A stretch of 64,000 bases of DNA from NCBI RefSeq assembly GCF_900696085.1, contig NZ_CAADFC020000023.1, forward strand, positions 149,390 to 213,389, given 5' to 3'. This document shows, in pieces, positions 10,064 to 18,106 of the stretch. The notes below the pieces were generated by a model. The model was given only the letters and a program-made list of their open reading frames with translations, searched no databases and was not told the DNA's origin. The stretch comes from Bradyrhizobium ivorense. GTDB taxonomy: Bacteria; Pseudomonadota; Alphaproteobacteria; Rhizobiales; Xanthobacteraceae. The translations under genes and the position numbers were made by a program. The number at the start of each line of letters is the position of its first letter. Positions within the stretch are counted from its first letter, which is position 1.

Positions 10064-11287
10064 CTAGCGCTTCCCTTCGACCATCCAATTGCCGATTGCG
10101 CCGAGCGCCATCAGCACGCTGGTGCCGAGGAACACCGCTGGCATGCCGATATGGCCGCCGACGAATCCGCCGGCGAGCGGGCCGATCACCTGGCCGGCAT
10201 ATTGCGCCGACACCGAATAGCCGAGCATGCTGCCGGTGACCGCATCCGGCACGTTGTGCCTGATCACGCTGGCGATGCAGGGCAGCAGGCCGCCGAGCGC
10301 CAGGCCCATCAGGAAGCGCAGCAGGATCAATTGCCAGCCGCTGGTCACGAAGGCTTGCGGGATCAAGAGCACCGCCGAGACTGCGAGGCAGATGATGATG
10401 ATGCGCCAGTGGCCGACGCGATCGGCGAGCTTGCCGAGATGCGATGACGACAGCAGGCTGCCGAACGCCGCCGCCGACATCACGAGGCCGGCGACGAACG
10501 TCACCTGCGGCGCTTCCACCAATTGCGCGACATAGACCGTGATGATCGGCTCGATCGACATGTTGGCGATCATCAGCAGCAGGCCTGTTACCCACATCGC
10601 GATCAGCGGCCGCTTGTCGGGGACCAGCGCCCAGCCGCCGCGCGCTTTGCTGCCGCGCGCCGTCTTCGGCCGTGGTCCCTCGCGGAGCAGGAAGGTGGTG
10701 GCGAGGAAAGTGATGAAGATGACGCCGCCGATCAGGAAGAAGCTGGCGCGGATACCGATCAAAGGCGGCAGGATGCCGCCGACCAGAGGCCCGACCAGGC
10801 TGCCGGCCGTGATGCCGGCGGACAAGACGCCGATCGCCCAGCCCGAGCGCGCCTTCGGCGTCTGCGCCGCGACCAGCACGGTCGAGCCCGAGGCGTAGCC
10901 ACCGAGCAGGCCGGTCAGGAGCCGCAGCCCGACTAGCTCATAGACATTGTGCGCCATGCCCATCAGCGACATCGCGATCGCCATGCCGAGACTGGCGCGG
11001 ATCAGCATCAGCTTGCGGCCGTAACGGTCGGCGAGCCGTCCCCACAGCGGCGCGGTCAGCGCGGCCGAGAAAAAGGTGGCACCGTAAGCTATGCCCGACC
11101 ACTGAACGATGGCGGCGTGATCCGACACGCCGAGTTGCTCGACATAGAGCGGCAGGAACGGCAGCAGCAGCGTCATGCCGACAATGGTGGTGAAGGAGCC
11201 GACCACGCAGACGATCAGGTTGCGTTTCCACGGGCCGGCCTCGAGCGCCGCCTCGCGGTCGATCTCAATGTTCACGTGAGCATCCAT
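10064..11287 (-). CDS. Major facilitator superfamily transporter
   Basis: A 407-residue polytopic inner-membrane protein with about 12 predicted helices. It carries the MFS loop motif GRLADRYGRKLMLIRA between helices 2 and 3 and a related GKLADRVGHWRI in the second half. This suggests a drug/proton antiporter-like exporter, but the substrate is unknown. The start lies one base beyond the stop codon of the upstream GntR-type regulator, so the two form an operon and the regulator probably controls export of its own ligand. Confidence 0.88.
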   Translation of the reverse strand: MDAHVNIEIDREAALEAGPWKRNLIVCVVGSFTTIVGMTLLLPFLPLYVEQLGVSDHAAIVQWSGIAYGATFFSAALTAPLWGRLADRYGRKLMLIRASLGMAIAMSLMGMAHNVYELVGLRLLTGLLGGYASGSTVLVAAQTPKARSGWAIGVLSAGITAGSLVGPLVGGILPPLIGIRASFFLIGGVIFITFLATTFLLREGPRPKTARGSKARGGWALVPDKRPLIAMWVTGLLLMIANMSIEPIITVYVAQLVEAPQVTFVAGLVMSAAAFGSLLSSSHLGKLADRVGHWRIIIICLAVSAVLLIPQAFVTSGWQLILLRFLMGLALGGLLPCIASVIRHNVPDAVTGSMLGYSVSAQYAGQVIGPLAGGFVGGHIGMPAVFLGTSVLMALGAIGNWMVEGKR

Positions 11288-11288
11288 G

Positions 11289-11957
11289 TCAGCGCAGCCC
11301 GATCACGGCGAAGCCGCGCGCCTTGAGGCCGCGGCGGTCCTCGTTCAGCGAGCGCAGCAGGCGGTCGCGGGTGTCGCGGATATGATCGGCCGCCTCGCGC
11401 GCCGCGGCGTCCGGATCGTTCGCCTTGATGAATGAGAGGATGCGCCGGTGCTCGGCCCAGGCCTGCTCGCGCGACGGCTCGGTCCACACCTCCAGCCAGC
11501 GCGCCCGCGACAGCCTTGTCATGGCGCCAGCGATCGCCTTGACGATGAACGGATTGCCGGAGAGGCGCGCGATCTCGACATGGAAATCGGTGCCAACGCG
11601 GTGCCATTCCTCGCGCGGCGCGCCCGACTGGCAGGCGTCGAGCATCGCCTCGATCGCGGCGATATCGGCCTCACCGGCGCGCGCGCAGGCGAGACGGACC
11701 GCAGTCGTCTCCAACGGCAGGCGGAATTCGGCCAGTGCCTCGAGTTCGCCGAGATCGATCGGCGCCACGATCCAGTTGCGGCCGTCGCGGCGCACCAGCT
11801 CTTCGCCCTCGAGGCGCACCAATGCGGCCCGGATCGGCGTGCGCGATCCCTCGAAGCGGCTCTCCAGCCAGCGCTCGGTCAGCCGTTCGCCCGGGCCGAG
11901 GTCGAGCGAAAGGATCATCTCGCGCAGCTGGTCGTGGATCTGGAGCATCTGGGACAT
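11289..11957 (-). CDS. GntR family transcriptional regulator with FCD domain
   Basis: About 222 residues from the ATG at 11957 (MSQMLQIHDQLREMIL). The winged helix occupies the first 70 or so residues (GERLTERWLESRFEGSRTPIRAALVRLEGEELVRR). An all-helical FCD ligand-binding domain follows (FRLPLETTAVRLACARA). An upstream in-frame start at 12098 would add 47 residues translated from the operator region and was rejected. Regulators of this class bind small carboxylates and repress adjacent transport or catabolic genes; here the MFS gene follows directly. Confidence 0.87.
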   Translation of the reverse strand: MSQMLQIHDQLREMILSLDLGPGERLTERWLESRFEGSRTPIRAALVRLEGEELVRRDGRNWIVAPIDLGELEALAEFRLPLETTAVRLACARAGEADIAAIEAMLDACQSGAPREEWHRVGTDFHVEIARLSGNPFIVKAIAGAMTRLSRARWLEVWTEPSREQAWAEHRRILSFIKANDPDAAAREAADHIRDTRDRLLRSLNEDRRGLKARGFAVIGLR

Positions 11958-11997
11958 GCGCGGGCCTGCGGAAAACAGTGAAATCTCGGATTCTACC

Positions 11998-12043
11998 CGG
12001 ATATCCCGAATTGGTATCCCAGACAATCCCATTTCGGGATACC
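11998..12043. promoter_or_regulatory. Inverted repeats upstream of the GntR regulator, likely operator
   Basis: GGTATCCC (12013-12020) and GGGATACC (12036-12043) form a perfect 8-bp inverted repeat. A second element with a GGATATCC palindrome lies at 11999-12006. The half-sites TATCCCGAA and TTTCGGGATA resemble each other. They lie 42-86 bases upstream of the regulator start, in the intergenic region shared with the divergent GFA gene, as expected for autoregulation. Confidence 0.6.
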
Positions 12044-12132
12044 AGGGATGGCCGTTCGCGGTAACCGGCGGCGTGGAACGGGCCGGCGAGGACACCATTT
12101 TCCCGGAGCGGAGACAGGAGGAGGGACACGCG

Positions 12133-12537
12133 ATGCAGATCGACGGGCAGTGCCACTGCGGCGCCGTGACCTATCAGGCCGAGATCGATCCCGAACGCGT
12201 ATCGATCTGCCATTGCACGGACTGCCAGACCCTGACCGGCTCGCCCTATCGGGTCACGGTGATCTGCGCCGGCGAGCAGGTCCGGCTGACCGGACGGGCG
12301 CCAAAGGTCTACGGCAAGCGCGGCGACAACGGCCAAATCCGCTTCCAGCATTTTTGCGGCGAGTGCGGCTCACCGCTGTTCACCAGCGGCGAGGTCGGCG
12401 GGCCCGACGATTGGGGCATCCGCTGGGGCAGCATCCGCCAGCGCGAGCAGCTATCCCCGAAGCGGCAAATCTGGTGCCGCTCGGCCGCGCCGTGGATCAA
12501 CGATCTCGCGGGGGTGCCGGGGCGCCCGGCCGATTGA
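12133..12537 (+). CDS. GFA family (glutathione-dependent formaldehyde-activating-like) protein
   Basis: A 134-residue zinc-binding protein of the GFA/Mss4-like fold. Visible metal-binding cysteines are CHCG near residue 7, CHCTDC near 31 and CGECG near 76. The ATG at 12133 follows an AGGAGGAGGG ribosome site. Despite the family name, most members have no proven formaldehyde activity. It is divergent from the GntR/MFS pair. Confidence 0.85.
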   Translation: MQIDGQCHCGAVTYQAEIDPERVSICHCTDCQTLTGSPYRVTVICAGEQVRLTGRAPKVYGKRGDNGQIRFQHFCGECGSPLFTSGEVGGPDDWGIRWGSIRQREQLSPKRQIWCRSAAPWINDLAGVPGRPAD

Positions 12538-12592
12538 GCCGGCCACCTTGCGCGGCGGGGGCGGGCGAGGCTAAAGAGGCGCGACAAGGCAG

Positions 12593-12667
12593 GGGCGGTT
12601 AGCTCAGCGGTAGAGCACTGGTTTTACACACCATTGGTCGGGAGTTCGATCCTCTCACCGCCCACCA
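12593..12667 (+). tRNA. tRNA-Val (anticodon TAC)
   Basis: A 75-nt tRNA with acceptor GGGCGGT/ACCGCCC, encoded ACCA end, D-arm GCTC...GAGC, anticodon loop TTTACAC and T-arm GGGAGTTCGATCCTCTC. The first pair of the anticodon stem reads C opposite T, so that stem has four standard pairs. Confidence 0.94.
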
Positions 12668-12852
12668 GCCTTCGCCCTGCGGGCTACGGCTCGGCAGGCC
12701 AGCCTTCGCCGGAACAATTGCCACTTGCTCTATCGCGGGCGAGGGTTGTCGCAGCGAAGCTCGAAGAGCGTAGGCGGACTTTCTCCTTGTCCGACTCTCG
12801 TCATTGTTTTCGCGCAGATGATATGATCGTTGCACAACCGGGAACTTGATCC

Positions 12853-13167
12853 ATGCGCATCATCGCCGTCGCCTTCCTTTTGTCCCTGATCGCCGGACCT
12901 GTCTTGGCGCAGGACCACATCCAGCAGTATCGCGAAGAGGAAAAGGAGAAGACGCAGGCGCAGAAGGCCGAAGAGCAGCGCGCCCAGCGCGCCTACCAGC
13001 GTTCGCTCGGAAATGTGCCGGACCAGAAGCAGGCCGATCCATGGGGCATTGCGCGCACCGACAGCGCGGCAAAAAATCCGCCCAAGGCCGAGGCCAGGTC
13101 GGAGGCCAAGTCCGCGGCGAAGACGGCCGCGCCGAAGCACGCAAAGCCCGCCAACGCCGCCAATTGA
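12853..13167 (+). CDS. Small exported protein, Lys/Ala/Glu-rich
   Basis: 104 residues with a clear signal peptide (MRIIAVAFLLSLIAGPVLA, cleavage before QDH). The mature part is highly charged and low in complexity: an EEEKEKTQAQKAEEQRAQRA helix, then a Lys/Ala-rich tail. I do not recognise a domain. It is probably a periplasmic protein. The ATG at 12853 follows GGAACTTGATCC. Confidence 0.7.
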   Translation: MRIIAVAFLLSLIAGPVLAQDHIQQYREEEKEKTQAQKAEEQRAQRAYQRSLGNVPDQKQADPWGIARTDSAAKNPPKAEARSEAKSAAKTAAPKHAKPANAAN

Positions 13168-13189
13168 CCTCGCGCTCCGGGCCAGCTCG

Positions 13190-13495
13190 ATGAAGTACTA
13201 CGTCTGCAGGTTGACCGGTCCGCGTCCGACCTTTCCGCAGGACATCACGCCGCAGGAAGCCGCGATCATGCAGGCGCATGTCGCCTATTGCGGCGAGCTG
13301 CTGCGCGCCGGCAAGGCGCTGGTGTTCGGCCCCGTGGCCGATCCCGCCGGCCTCTGGGGCCTTGGCGTGCTGCAACTGCCCGACGATGCCGATCCGCAGG
13401 ACATCGTCGCCAACGATCCCGTCACCAAGGCCAATGCCGGGTTCACCTACCAGGTGATGCCGATGCTGCGCGCCGCGACCAAAGAGACCTGCTGA
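13190..13495 (+). CDS. YciI family protein
   Basis: 101 residues starting MKYYVCRLTGPRPTFP. The YciI-like ferredoxin-type fold has the conserved His (MQAHVAYCGELLRAGKALVFGPV) and an Asp (NDPVTKANAGFTYQV). The function is poorly defined, with possible hydrolase-like or dimeric binding roles. Its stop codon overlaps the start of the following methyltransferase by one base (TGATG), indicating translational coupling. Confidence 0.85.
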   Translation: MKYYVCRLTGPRPTFPQDITPQEAAIMQAHVAYCGELLRAGKALVFGPVADPAGLWGLGVLQLPDDADPQDIVANDPVTKANAGFTYQVMPMLRAATKETC

Positions 13496-14352
13496 TGGAT
13501 ACGTCCCAGGGCCACGAGCACAACGCCGACCAGATCGCCTATTGGAACGGCCCCGGCGGCGAGCGCTGGGCGAAGCGGCAGGCCGCGCAGGACATCGTGC
13601 TCAAGCCGGTGCTCGATCTCCTGGTCGACCGCGCAGCGCCGCAAGCCGGCGAGCGCGTCGTCGATGTCGGCTGCGGCAGCGGGGCCTCGAGCTTTGCGCT
13701 CGCGGCGAAGGTCGCGCCAGACGGCCGGGTGTTCGGCGTCGACGTCTCCGAGCCGATGCTGACGCGGGCGCGGCAGAGCGTGCCGTCCGGATTGCCGGTC
13801 GAATTCGCGCTCGCCGATGCCACCGTGTATCCGTTCGCGCCGGAAAGTTTTGACCTGCTGGCCTCGCGCTTCGGCGTGATGTTCTTCGCCGATCCGGTGT
13901 TGTCGTTCGCCAATCTGCACAAGGCGATGCGAAAGAGCGGGCGGCTCGCCTTCGTCTGCTGGCAGGAGCCGCGCGAAAATCCGTTCTTCATGGCGCCGCT
14001 GCAGGCGGTCTATCAGCATGTGCCGAAAATGCCGCCGGTCGGCCCCGAGGATCCTGGTCCGTTCGCCTTCGCCTCAGAAGCGCGGGTGACGCGGATCCTG
14101 AGCGAAGCCGGATTCTCGCGCATCGCCATGGAGCCGTGCCGGGTCGAGCTCGATATCGCGACCGGGCGCGGCATCGATGCGGCGGTGCAGAGCGCGCTCG
14201 AGATCGGTCCAGCCAGCCGTGCGCTGGACGGGCACCCCGACGACGTCCGCGCCGCCGCCACCGCATCGATACGCGAGGCGCTGACGCCGTTTGCGAAGGG
14301 TGACGCCGTGCTGCTGCCGGGCGCGATCTGGATCGTGACCGCGCGGGCGTGA
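13495..14352 (+). CDS. Class I SAM-dependent methyltransferase
   Basis: 285 residues. The SAM-binding motif I is VVDVGCGSGASSFALA. The acidic residue ending strand 2 is in FGVDVSEPML, and motif II/III regions are LADATVYPF and FDLLASRFGVMFF. This fits a UbiE/methyltransf_11-type small-molecule methyltransferase; the substrate is unknown. It overlaps the yciI-like gene by one base and is convergent with the lytic transglycosylase gene nine bases after its end. Confidence 0.87.
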   Translation: MDTSQGHEHNADQIAYWNGPGGERWAKRQAAQDIVLKPVLDLLVDRAAPQAGERVVDVGCGSGASSFALAAKVAPDGRVFGVDVSEPMLTRARQSVPSGLPVEFALADATVYPFAPESFDLLASRFGVMFFADPVLSFANLHKAMRKSGRLAFVCWQEPRENPFFMAPLQAVYQHVPKMPPVGPEDPGPFAFASEARVTRILSEAGFSRIAMEPCRVELDIATGRGIDAAVQSALEIGPASRALDGHPDDVRAAATASIREALTPFAKGDAVLLPGAIWIVTARA

Positions 14353-14361
14353 CGCCGCGCC

Positions 14362-15594
14362 TCAGCCGCCCTGCCTGAGCCGCGCCAGCACTTTCAATCC
14401 GCCATAGCCGTCGGCGGGCAAGAGGCCCGCCTTGGTCTGAAAGTCCTTGATCGCCTTCATGGTGTCGTTGCCGACGCGGCCGTCGGTGCCGCCGGTGTCG
14501 AAGCCGGCCTTGGTGAGACGCGTCTGCATCTCCTGCACTTCGGCGAGCGTCAGCGCGCGTTCCGAGCCGGGGAACGGCTGGATGAAGGGCGGTGCGCCGA
14601 GGCAGCGATCGCCGAGATGGCAGATCGCCAGCGCATAGTTCATCGACGGGTTGTAGCTCTTCACCGAATAGAAGTTCGGCCCGAGCAGGAAGGCGGGGCC
14701 GCCCGCCACGGGAATCCAGAGCTGCGCCGAGGCATTTGGCTGCGGGAACGGCTGGCCGTCGGCCCTGACGACGCCGGCGCTCGCCCAGGCCGCATAGCTG
14801 CGGCTGCCGCTGCCGCCACCGGAGGCGCGCACCTCGTAGCCCCAGTGCTCGCCGCGATGCCACTTGCCGCGGTTGATCAGGTACTTTGCGGTCGAGCCCA
14901 GCGCGTCGTCGGGCCGGCCGAACGGCGATACCTTGCCGTCGCCGTCATAGTCGAAGCCGACATTGAGCCAGACCTCCGGCATCCATTGCGAATGGCCCAT
15001 CGCGCCGGCCCAGGAGCCGTTCATCTCGTCGGGCGTGCTCCAGCCGCGCTGCACGATCTTCATCGCGTTGATCAGCTCGGTCTCCCAATAGGCCTTGCGC
15101 CGCGGCTCGTTCCAGGCGAGCGCGGCGAGCGAGGGAAACACCGGCGTCATGTGGTTCTGCTGCACCAAGGGATCGCCATAGGCGGACTCAACGCCCCACA
15201 GCGCGAGCAGCGTGCCGCGCTCGACGCCGAAGTCGCGCTCGATCCGCGCGAACAGCGCCTCGTTCTTCTTCAGCGCCTCGCGGCCATGGATCACGCGCCA
15301 GTCGGAGACGCGGCGGTTGATGTACTGCCAGATCTGCTCGTGGAATTCCGGCTGGTTGCGCATCTGCCGGAACACGCTCATGTCGGGCTCGACCCGTCCC
15401 ATGCAGCGATTCCAGGTCGCGTCCGAGATGCCCTTCGCGGCCGCGCGGGCGCGAAAATTCTCGCGCCATTGATCGAAGCCGGGCGGCGTGGCCGCCAGCG
15501 CCCCAAACGGATCGGCCAGCATGGCGCCGGCCGCAAGGCCCGCCTTCAGCACGGCGCGGCGGGTGGGGGACTTTGGAGAATCAGGCTGTTTCAT
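14362..15594 (-). CDS. Lytic murein transglycosylase (MltB type) with C-terminal peptidoglycan-binding domain
   Basis: A 410-residue periplasmic enzyme that cleaves the MurNAc-GlcNAc bond non-hydrolytically. An N-terminal Tat-like signal (TRRAVLKAGLAAGAMLA) is followed by an SLT_2 catalytic domain with the active-site Glu in LWGVESAYG. The conserved GAMGHSQWMPEVW and FDYDGDGKVSPF motifs are present. A PG_binding_1 domain forms the C-terminus (EVQEMQTRLTKAGFDTGGTDG). The length fits the MltB-like family. Confidence 0.92.
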   Translation of the reverse strand: MKQPDSPKSPTRRAVLKAGLAAGAMLADPFGALAATPPGFDQWRENFRARAAAKGISDATWNRCMGRVEPDMSVFRQMRNQPEFHEQIWQYINRRVSDWRVIHGREALKKNEALFARIERDFGVERGTLLALWGVESAYGDPLVQQNHMTPVFPSLAALAWNEPRRKAYWETELINAMKIVQRGWSTPDEMNGSWAGAMGHSQWMPEVWLNVGFDYDGDGKVSPFGRPDDALGSTAKYLINRGKWHRGEHWGYEVRASGGGSGSRSYAAWASAGVVRADGQPFPQPNASAQLWIPVAGGPAFLLGPNFYSVKSYNPSMNYALAICHLGDRCLGAPPFIQPFPGSERALTLAEVQEMQTRLTKAGFDTGGTDGRVGNDTMKAIKDFQTKAGLLPADGYGGLKVLARLRQGG

Positions 15595-15657
15595 ATGGCC
15601 AGCTTAATGGCGCCGATGGGGTGAGCCAAAAGCCACGACGCCGCAGAATCACTATTT

Positions 15658-15706
15658 GAGCATGACCTTGTCGGAAAACCGGTACCGGCTTTTCCGGGTC
15701 ATGCTC
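15658..15706. repeat. Dispersed palindromic intergenic repeat, copy 1
   Basis: GAGCATGACC at the left pairs with GGTCATGCTC at the right, with GGAAAA/TTTTCC inside, giving a long hairpin between convergent flanks. The same GAGCATGATCCGGAAAA...GGTTTTCCG...GATCATGCTC architecture recurs at five other places in this window. Confidence 0.8.
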
Positions 15707-15710
15707 TAGT

Positions 15711-16289
15711 CTAGCTATCCTGCAAATCTGTGGCGATTTTTGACAGCCATTGCCGGACCACGCGCTCGCTTTTGGCATCCAGGCTGGCCGCCAGCCGCCG
15801 CTCCTGGGCCTTGGCGATCTGCCGGCATTTTTCCAAGAGCGTGGTTCCATGGCTGGTCAGCGTCCACTGCAGCACCCGGCCGTGGACCGGGTGCGGCGTC
15901 TTGCGGATCGCGCCGTCGCGCTCGAGGTTCTTGATGATCACGCTGACGGTCTGCGGCGTCAGGATCGCAACCCGCGCCAGATCAGCGCCTGACAGCCCCG
16001 GATAGGCCTTCAGCATGGTCAGCACCACGAATTGCGGCGAGGTAACGCCGAGGCGCGCCAGCGCGCGCTCCATCGACAGCCGCGAGGCGCCATGCGCCTG
16101 GCGCAGCAGATAGGCGAGGTAGCCCTGTTCGCCGCGCTTGCCCTCGCCGGGCGGCGGCACGGAGACGGCGAGCATGGTTTCCGCGCTCGGTGCCGGTGCC
16201 GCTGCGGCCTTGCCGGCCGCTTTCCCTCGTTTGCGCATTGCCGCCATGCCGCCCGCTGCTGCCCTTGCCGATGCCTGCGTCTTGCCCAT
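15711..16289 (-). CDS. MarR family transcriptional regulator
   Basis: About 192 residues from MGKTQAS. A Lys/Ala-rich N-terminal extension of about 50 residues precedes a MarR winged helix: LTMLKAYPGLSGADLARVAILTPQTVSVIIKNLERDGAIRKTPHPVHGR. The start is uncertain: ATGs at 16289 and 16292 sit at the edge of the operator boxes and no strong ribosome site is visible. A longer start at 16349 would overlap the divergent AhpD gene. It presumably represses itself and the divergent ahpD-like gene through the two palindromes between them. Confidence 0.85.
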   Translation of the reverse strand: MGKTQASARAAAGGMAAMRKRGKAAGKAAAAPAPSAETMLAVSVPPPGEGKRGEQGYLAYLLRQAHGASRLSMERALARLGVTSPQFVVLTMLKAYPGLSGADLARVAILTPQTVSVIIKNLERDGAIRKTPHPVHGRVLQWTLTSHGTTLLEKCRQIAKAQERRLAASLDAKSERVVRQWLSKIATDLQDS

Positions 16290-16291
16290 CA

Positions 16292-16326
16292 TATCAGTGC
16301 TCTGATAATATCTCAGAACACTGATA
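16292..16326. promoter_or_regulatory. Two tandem MarR-type operator boxes
   Basis: Box 1 (16292-16307) is a perfect palindrome, TATCAG-TGCT-CTGATA. Box 2 (16311-16326) is TCTCAG-AACA-CTGATA, with one mismatch. The boxes are 19 bases apart, close to two helical turns, so two dimers could bind the same DNA face. They fill the entire marR/ahpD-like intergenic region and should cover both promoters. Confidence 0.75.
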
Positions 16327-16342
16327 ACATGAGGCCGCCCCG

Positions 16343-16822
16343 ATGTCACATGCGCGCAAGGAATACATCGATTTCGAGAAGCTCGCCCCCGACGTGTTCG
16401 CCGCGGTGCGTGCGCTCGGACAGTTCGCGGCCAAGGCCGGCCTCGACAAGCAGCTGCTCGAACTGGTCAAGCTGCGCGCCTCGCAGATCAACGGCTGCGC
16501 GTTCTGCGTGCAGTATCACATCCTGCAGGGCGAGAGCCTCGGCGTGCCCACCGACAAGCTGAACCTCGTCGTGGTGTGGCGCGAGGCGCCGCAATTCTCG
16601 GCCCGCGAGCGCGCGGCGCTGGCCTGGACCGAGGCGCTGACGACGCTGCCGAACGGCGTCAGCGACGAGATTTATGCGGAGGTCTCTGCGCAATTCTCCG
16701 AGCAGGAGCTGACCTATCTCACCTCGGCGATCGCCTCGATCAACGTCTGGAACCGGTTCGGCGCCGCCTATCGCTGGACGCCGCCGCCGCGCCGGCAGCA
16801 GGCGGACGCAGCCGCGTCGTAA
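16343..16822 (+). CDS. Carboxymuconolactone decarboxylase/AhpD family protein
   Basis: A 159-residue AhpD-like alkylhydroperoxidase core protein with the redox motif CAFCVQYH (CxxC plus His, residues 53-60) and the surrounding LRASQINGCAFCVQYH helix. It likely acts as a thiol-dependent peroxide or electrophile-detoxifying protein. It is divergent from the MarR regulator, an arrangement typical of redox-sensed systems, and is followed 49 bases later by a cupin gene on the same strand. Confidence 0.88.
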   Translation: MSHARKEYIDFEKLAPDVFAAVRALGQFAAKAGLDKQLLELVKLRASQINGCAFCVQYHILQGESLGVPTDKLNLVVVWREAPQFSARERAALAWTEALTTLPNGVSDEIYAEVSAQFSEQELTYLTSAIASINVWNRFGAAYRWTPPPRRQQADAAAS

Positions 16823-16871
16823 GGTCGGCGCGCGAAATGGATTGAACAACGGGAAACAGGGAGAACCACCA

Positions 16872-17378
16872 ATGACCTCGATGGCAGCGACAATGACGGC
16901 TCCTTTCGCACAGCCGCCGCGCTCGGTGGCGCTGGCCGTGATCGCGGGCCTCGCCTGCGCGTTTGCGATCGGCAAGGCGGTGCCGGTCTCGATGGACACC
17001 ATCTCCTCGGCGATCGCGCCGCTGTGCGCGAGCGCGAATGCGGCGTCGCCGCTCGACAAGGTCGAGGTCATCACCTCGCACGCGCTGCCCAACGTGGCGG
17101 GCAAGCGCGTCACGGTGGTGCGCGTTTTCTATGGGCCCGGCGGCTTTACCCCGCCGCATCGCCATTCCGGTTCGGTGACTGCCTACATCACCAAGGGCGA
17201 GATCCGCTCCCAGCTCGGCGGCGGGCCGGTCGAGACCTTCAAGGTCGGCCAGTCCTTCTTCGAACCGCCGGGCTCGACCCACGTGATCTCCGCCAATGCG
17301 AGCGCCACGGAGCCGGCGGAGCTGATCGCCGTGTTTGTGGCCGACGAGGGCGCGCAGCTGACGACGATGCTCGAATGA
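16872..17378 (+). CDS. Cupin domain protein, membrane-anchored or exported
   Basis: 168 residues. An N-terminal hydrophobic segment (VALAVIAGLACAFAIGKAV) is followed by a cupin barrel with metal-binding motif 1 PPHRHSGSVTAYITKGEI and motif 2 FFEPPGSTHVISAN. The ATG at 16872 lies a few bases after GGGAGAA. It is probably co-transcribed with the AhpD-like gene and thus part of the MarR-controlled unit. The ligand is unknown. Confidence 0.83.
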   Translation: MTSMAATMTAPFAQPPRSVALAVIAGLACAFAIGKAVPVSMDTISSAIAPLCASANAASPLDKVEVITSHALPNVAGKRVTVVRVFYGPGGFTPPHRHSGSVTAYITKGEIRSQLGGGPVETFKVGQSFFEPPGSTHVISANASATEPAELIAVFVADEGAQLTTMLE

Positions 17379-17396
17379 TCTGTTCGTGATCGGGGG

Positions 17397-17822
17397 CTAA
17401 ATACCTGCGCGCGCCAGCGGGTCGACGCCGAACCGGTTGTCGCCCCGCGATCCCGGCAGCACGCCCAGCGTCGCGACGATCGCGAGATAGAGCACCCAGT
17501 ACTTGACGTGCAGCGCGCTGGCGAGGTGAGGAACGCCGAGGATCGTCAGCGCCCACCAGCCGGAGACGTTGAGGTCATGCAGCCGCTTCACCAGAATGGC
17601 GACGATCGGCCACAATGAGGCGATCAGCAGGAGGTGGAGGACGGAGATGTCGTGACCCGGCGGCGGCCGGGTGTCGTAGTAGCGCGGCGCGGAGTCGAAC
17701 TTGAGCCCGATACGCACGACCAGCATGTCGACCAGAATGAGACCGAACAGCCCGAGGCCGAACTCCTGGCGGCTGATGCGACCTTTTGGCGAGAGGAAGT
17801 ACCAGGTGAAGGTTGAGAGCAT
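17397..17822 (-). CDS. DUF805 family membrane protein
   Basis: 141 residues from the ATG at 17822 (MLSTFTWYFLSPKGRISRQEF). The N-terminal motif with aromatic residues followed by GRISRQEF, and three to four hydrophobic helices, are characteristic of DUF805. It is an inner-membrane protein of unknown function. Upstream in-frame codons to 18029 show no family resemblance and were not included. Confidence 0.82.
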   Translation of the reverse strand: MLSTFTWYFLSPKGRISRQEFGLGLFGLILVDMLVVRIGLKFDSAPRYYDTRPPPGHDISVLHLLLIASLWPIVAILVKRLHDLNVSGWWALTILGVPHLASALHVKYWVLYLAIVATLGVLPGSRGDNRFGVDPLARAGI

Positions 17823-18106
17823 GCAGTTGGTTCCGCCCGAGCTGGCATCTGCGATACACCAGCGTCTATTAACGGGGATGGAATCGGTTCCGCAATCAAC
17901 TACCTTGCCGGCGTCCTTGCCGTGACATTCCGCCGCGACGGATTGCCGCCATGACGCGCGGGAGGCGCCCACAGGGCGCGGTGCGGCGAGAAGCGGCTGG
18001 TACACCGAGATTGATCGAAACTGGATCACCTCGAACCGGGTCGACCGCGCTATGAGTTTTGTTCAGAAGCCCACCGACGCATGCGCCGCTGCAGAGGAAT
18101 AGACCG

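Noticed and set aside
11958..12098. Upstream start for the GntR/FCD regulator
   Set aside because: The additional 47 residues translate the inverted repeats and lack family similarity; the ATG at 11957 gives the usual length.
13639..13853. Alternative frames within the SAM methyltransferase gene
   Set aside because: The frame with the VVDVGCGSG motif and coupled start is clearly the gene.
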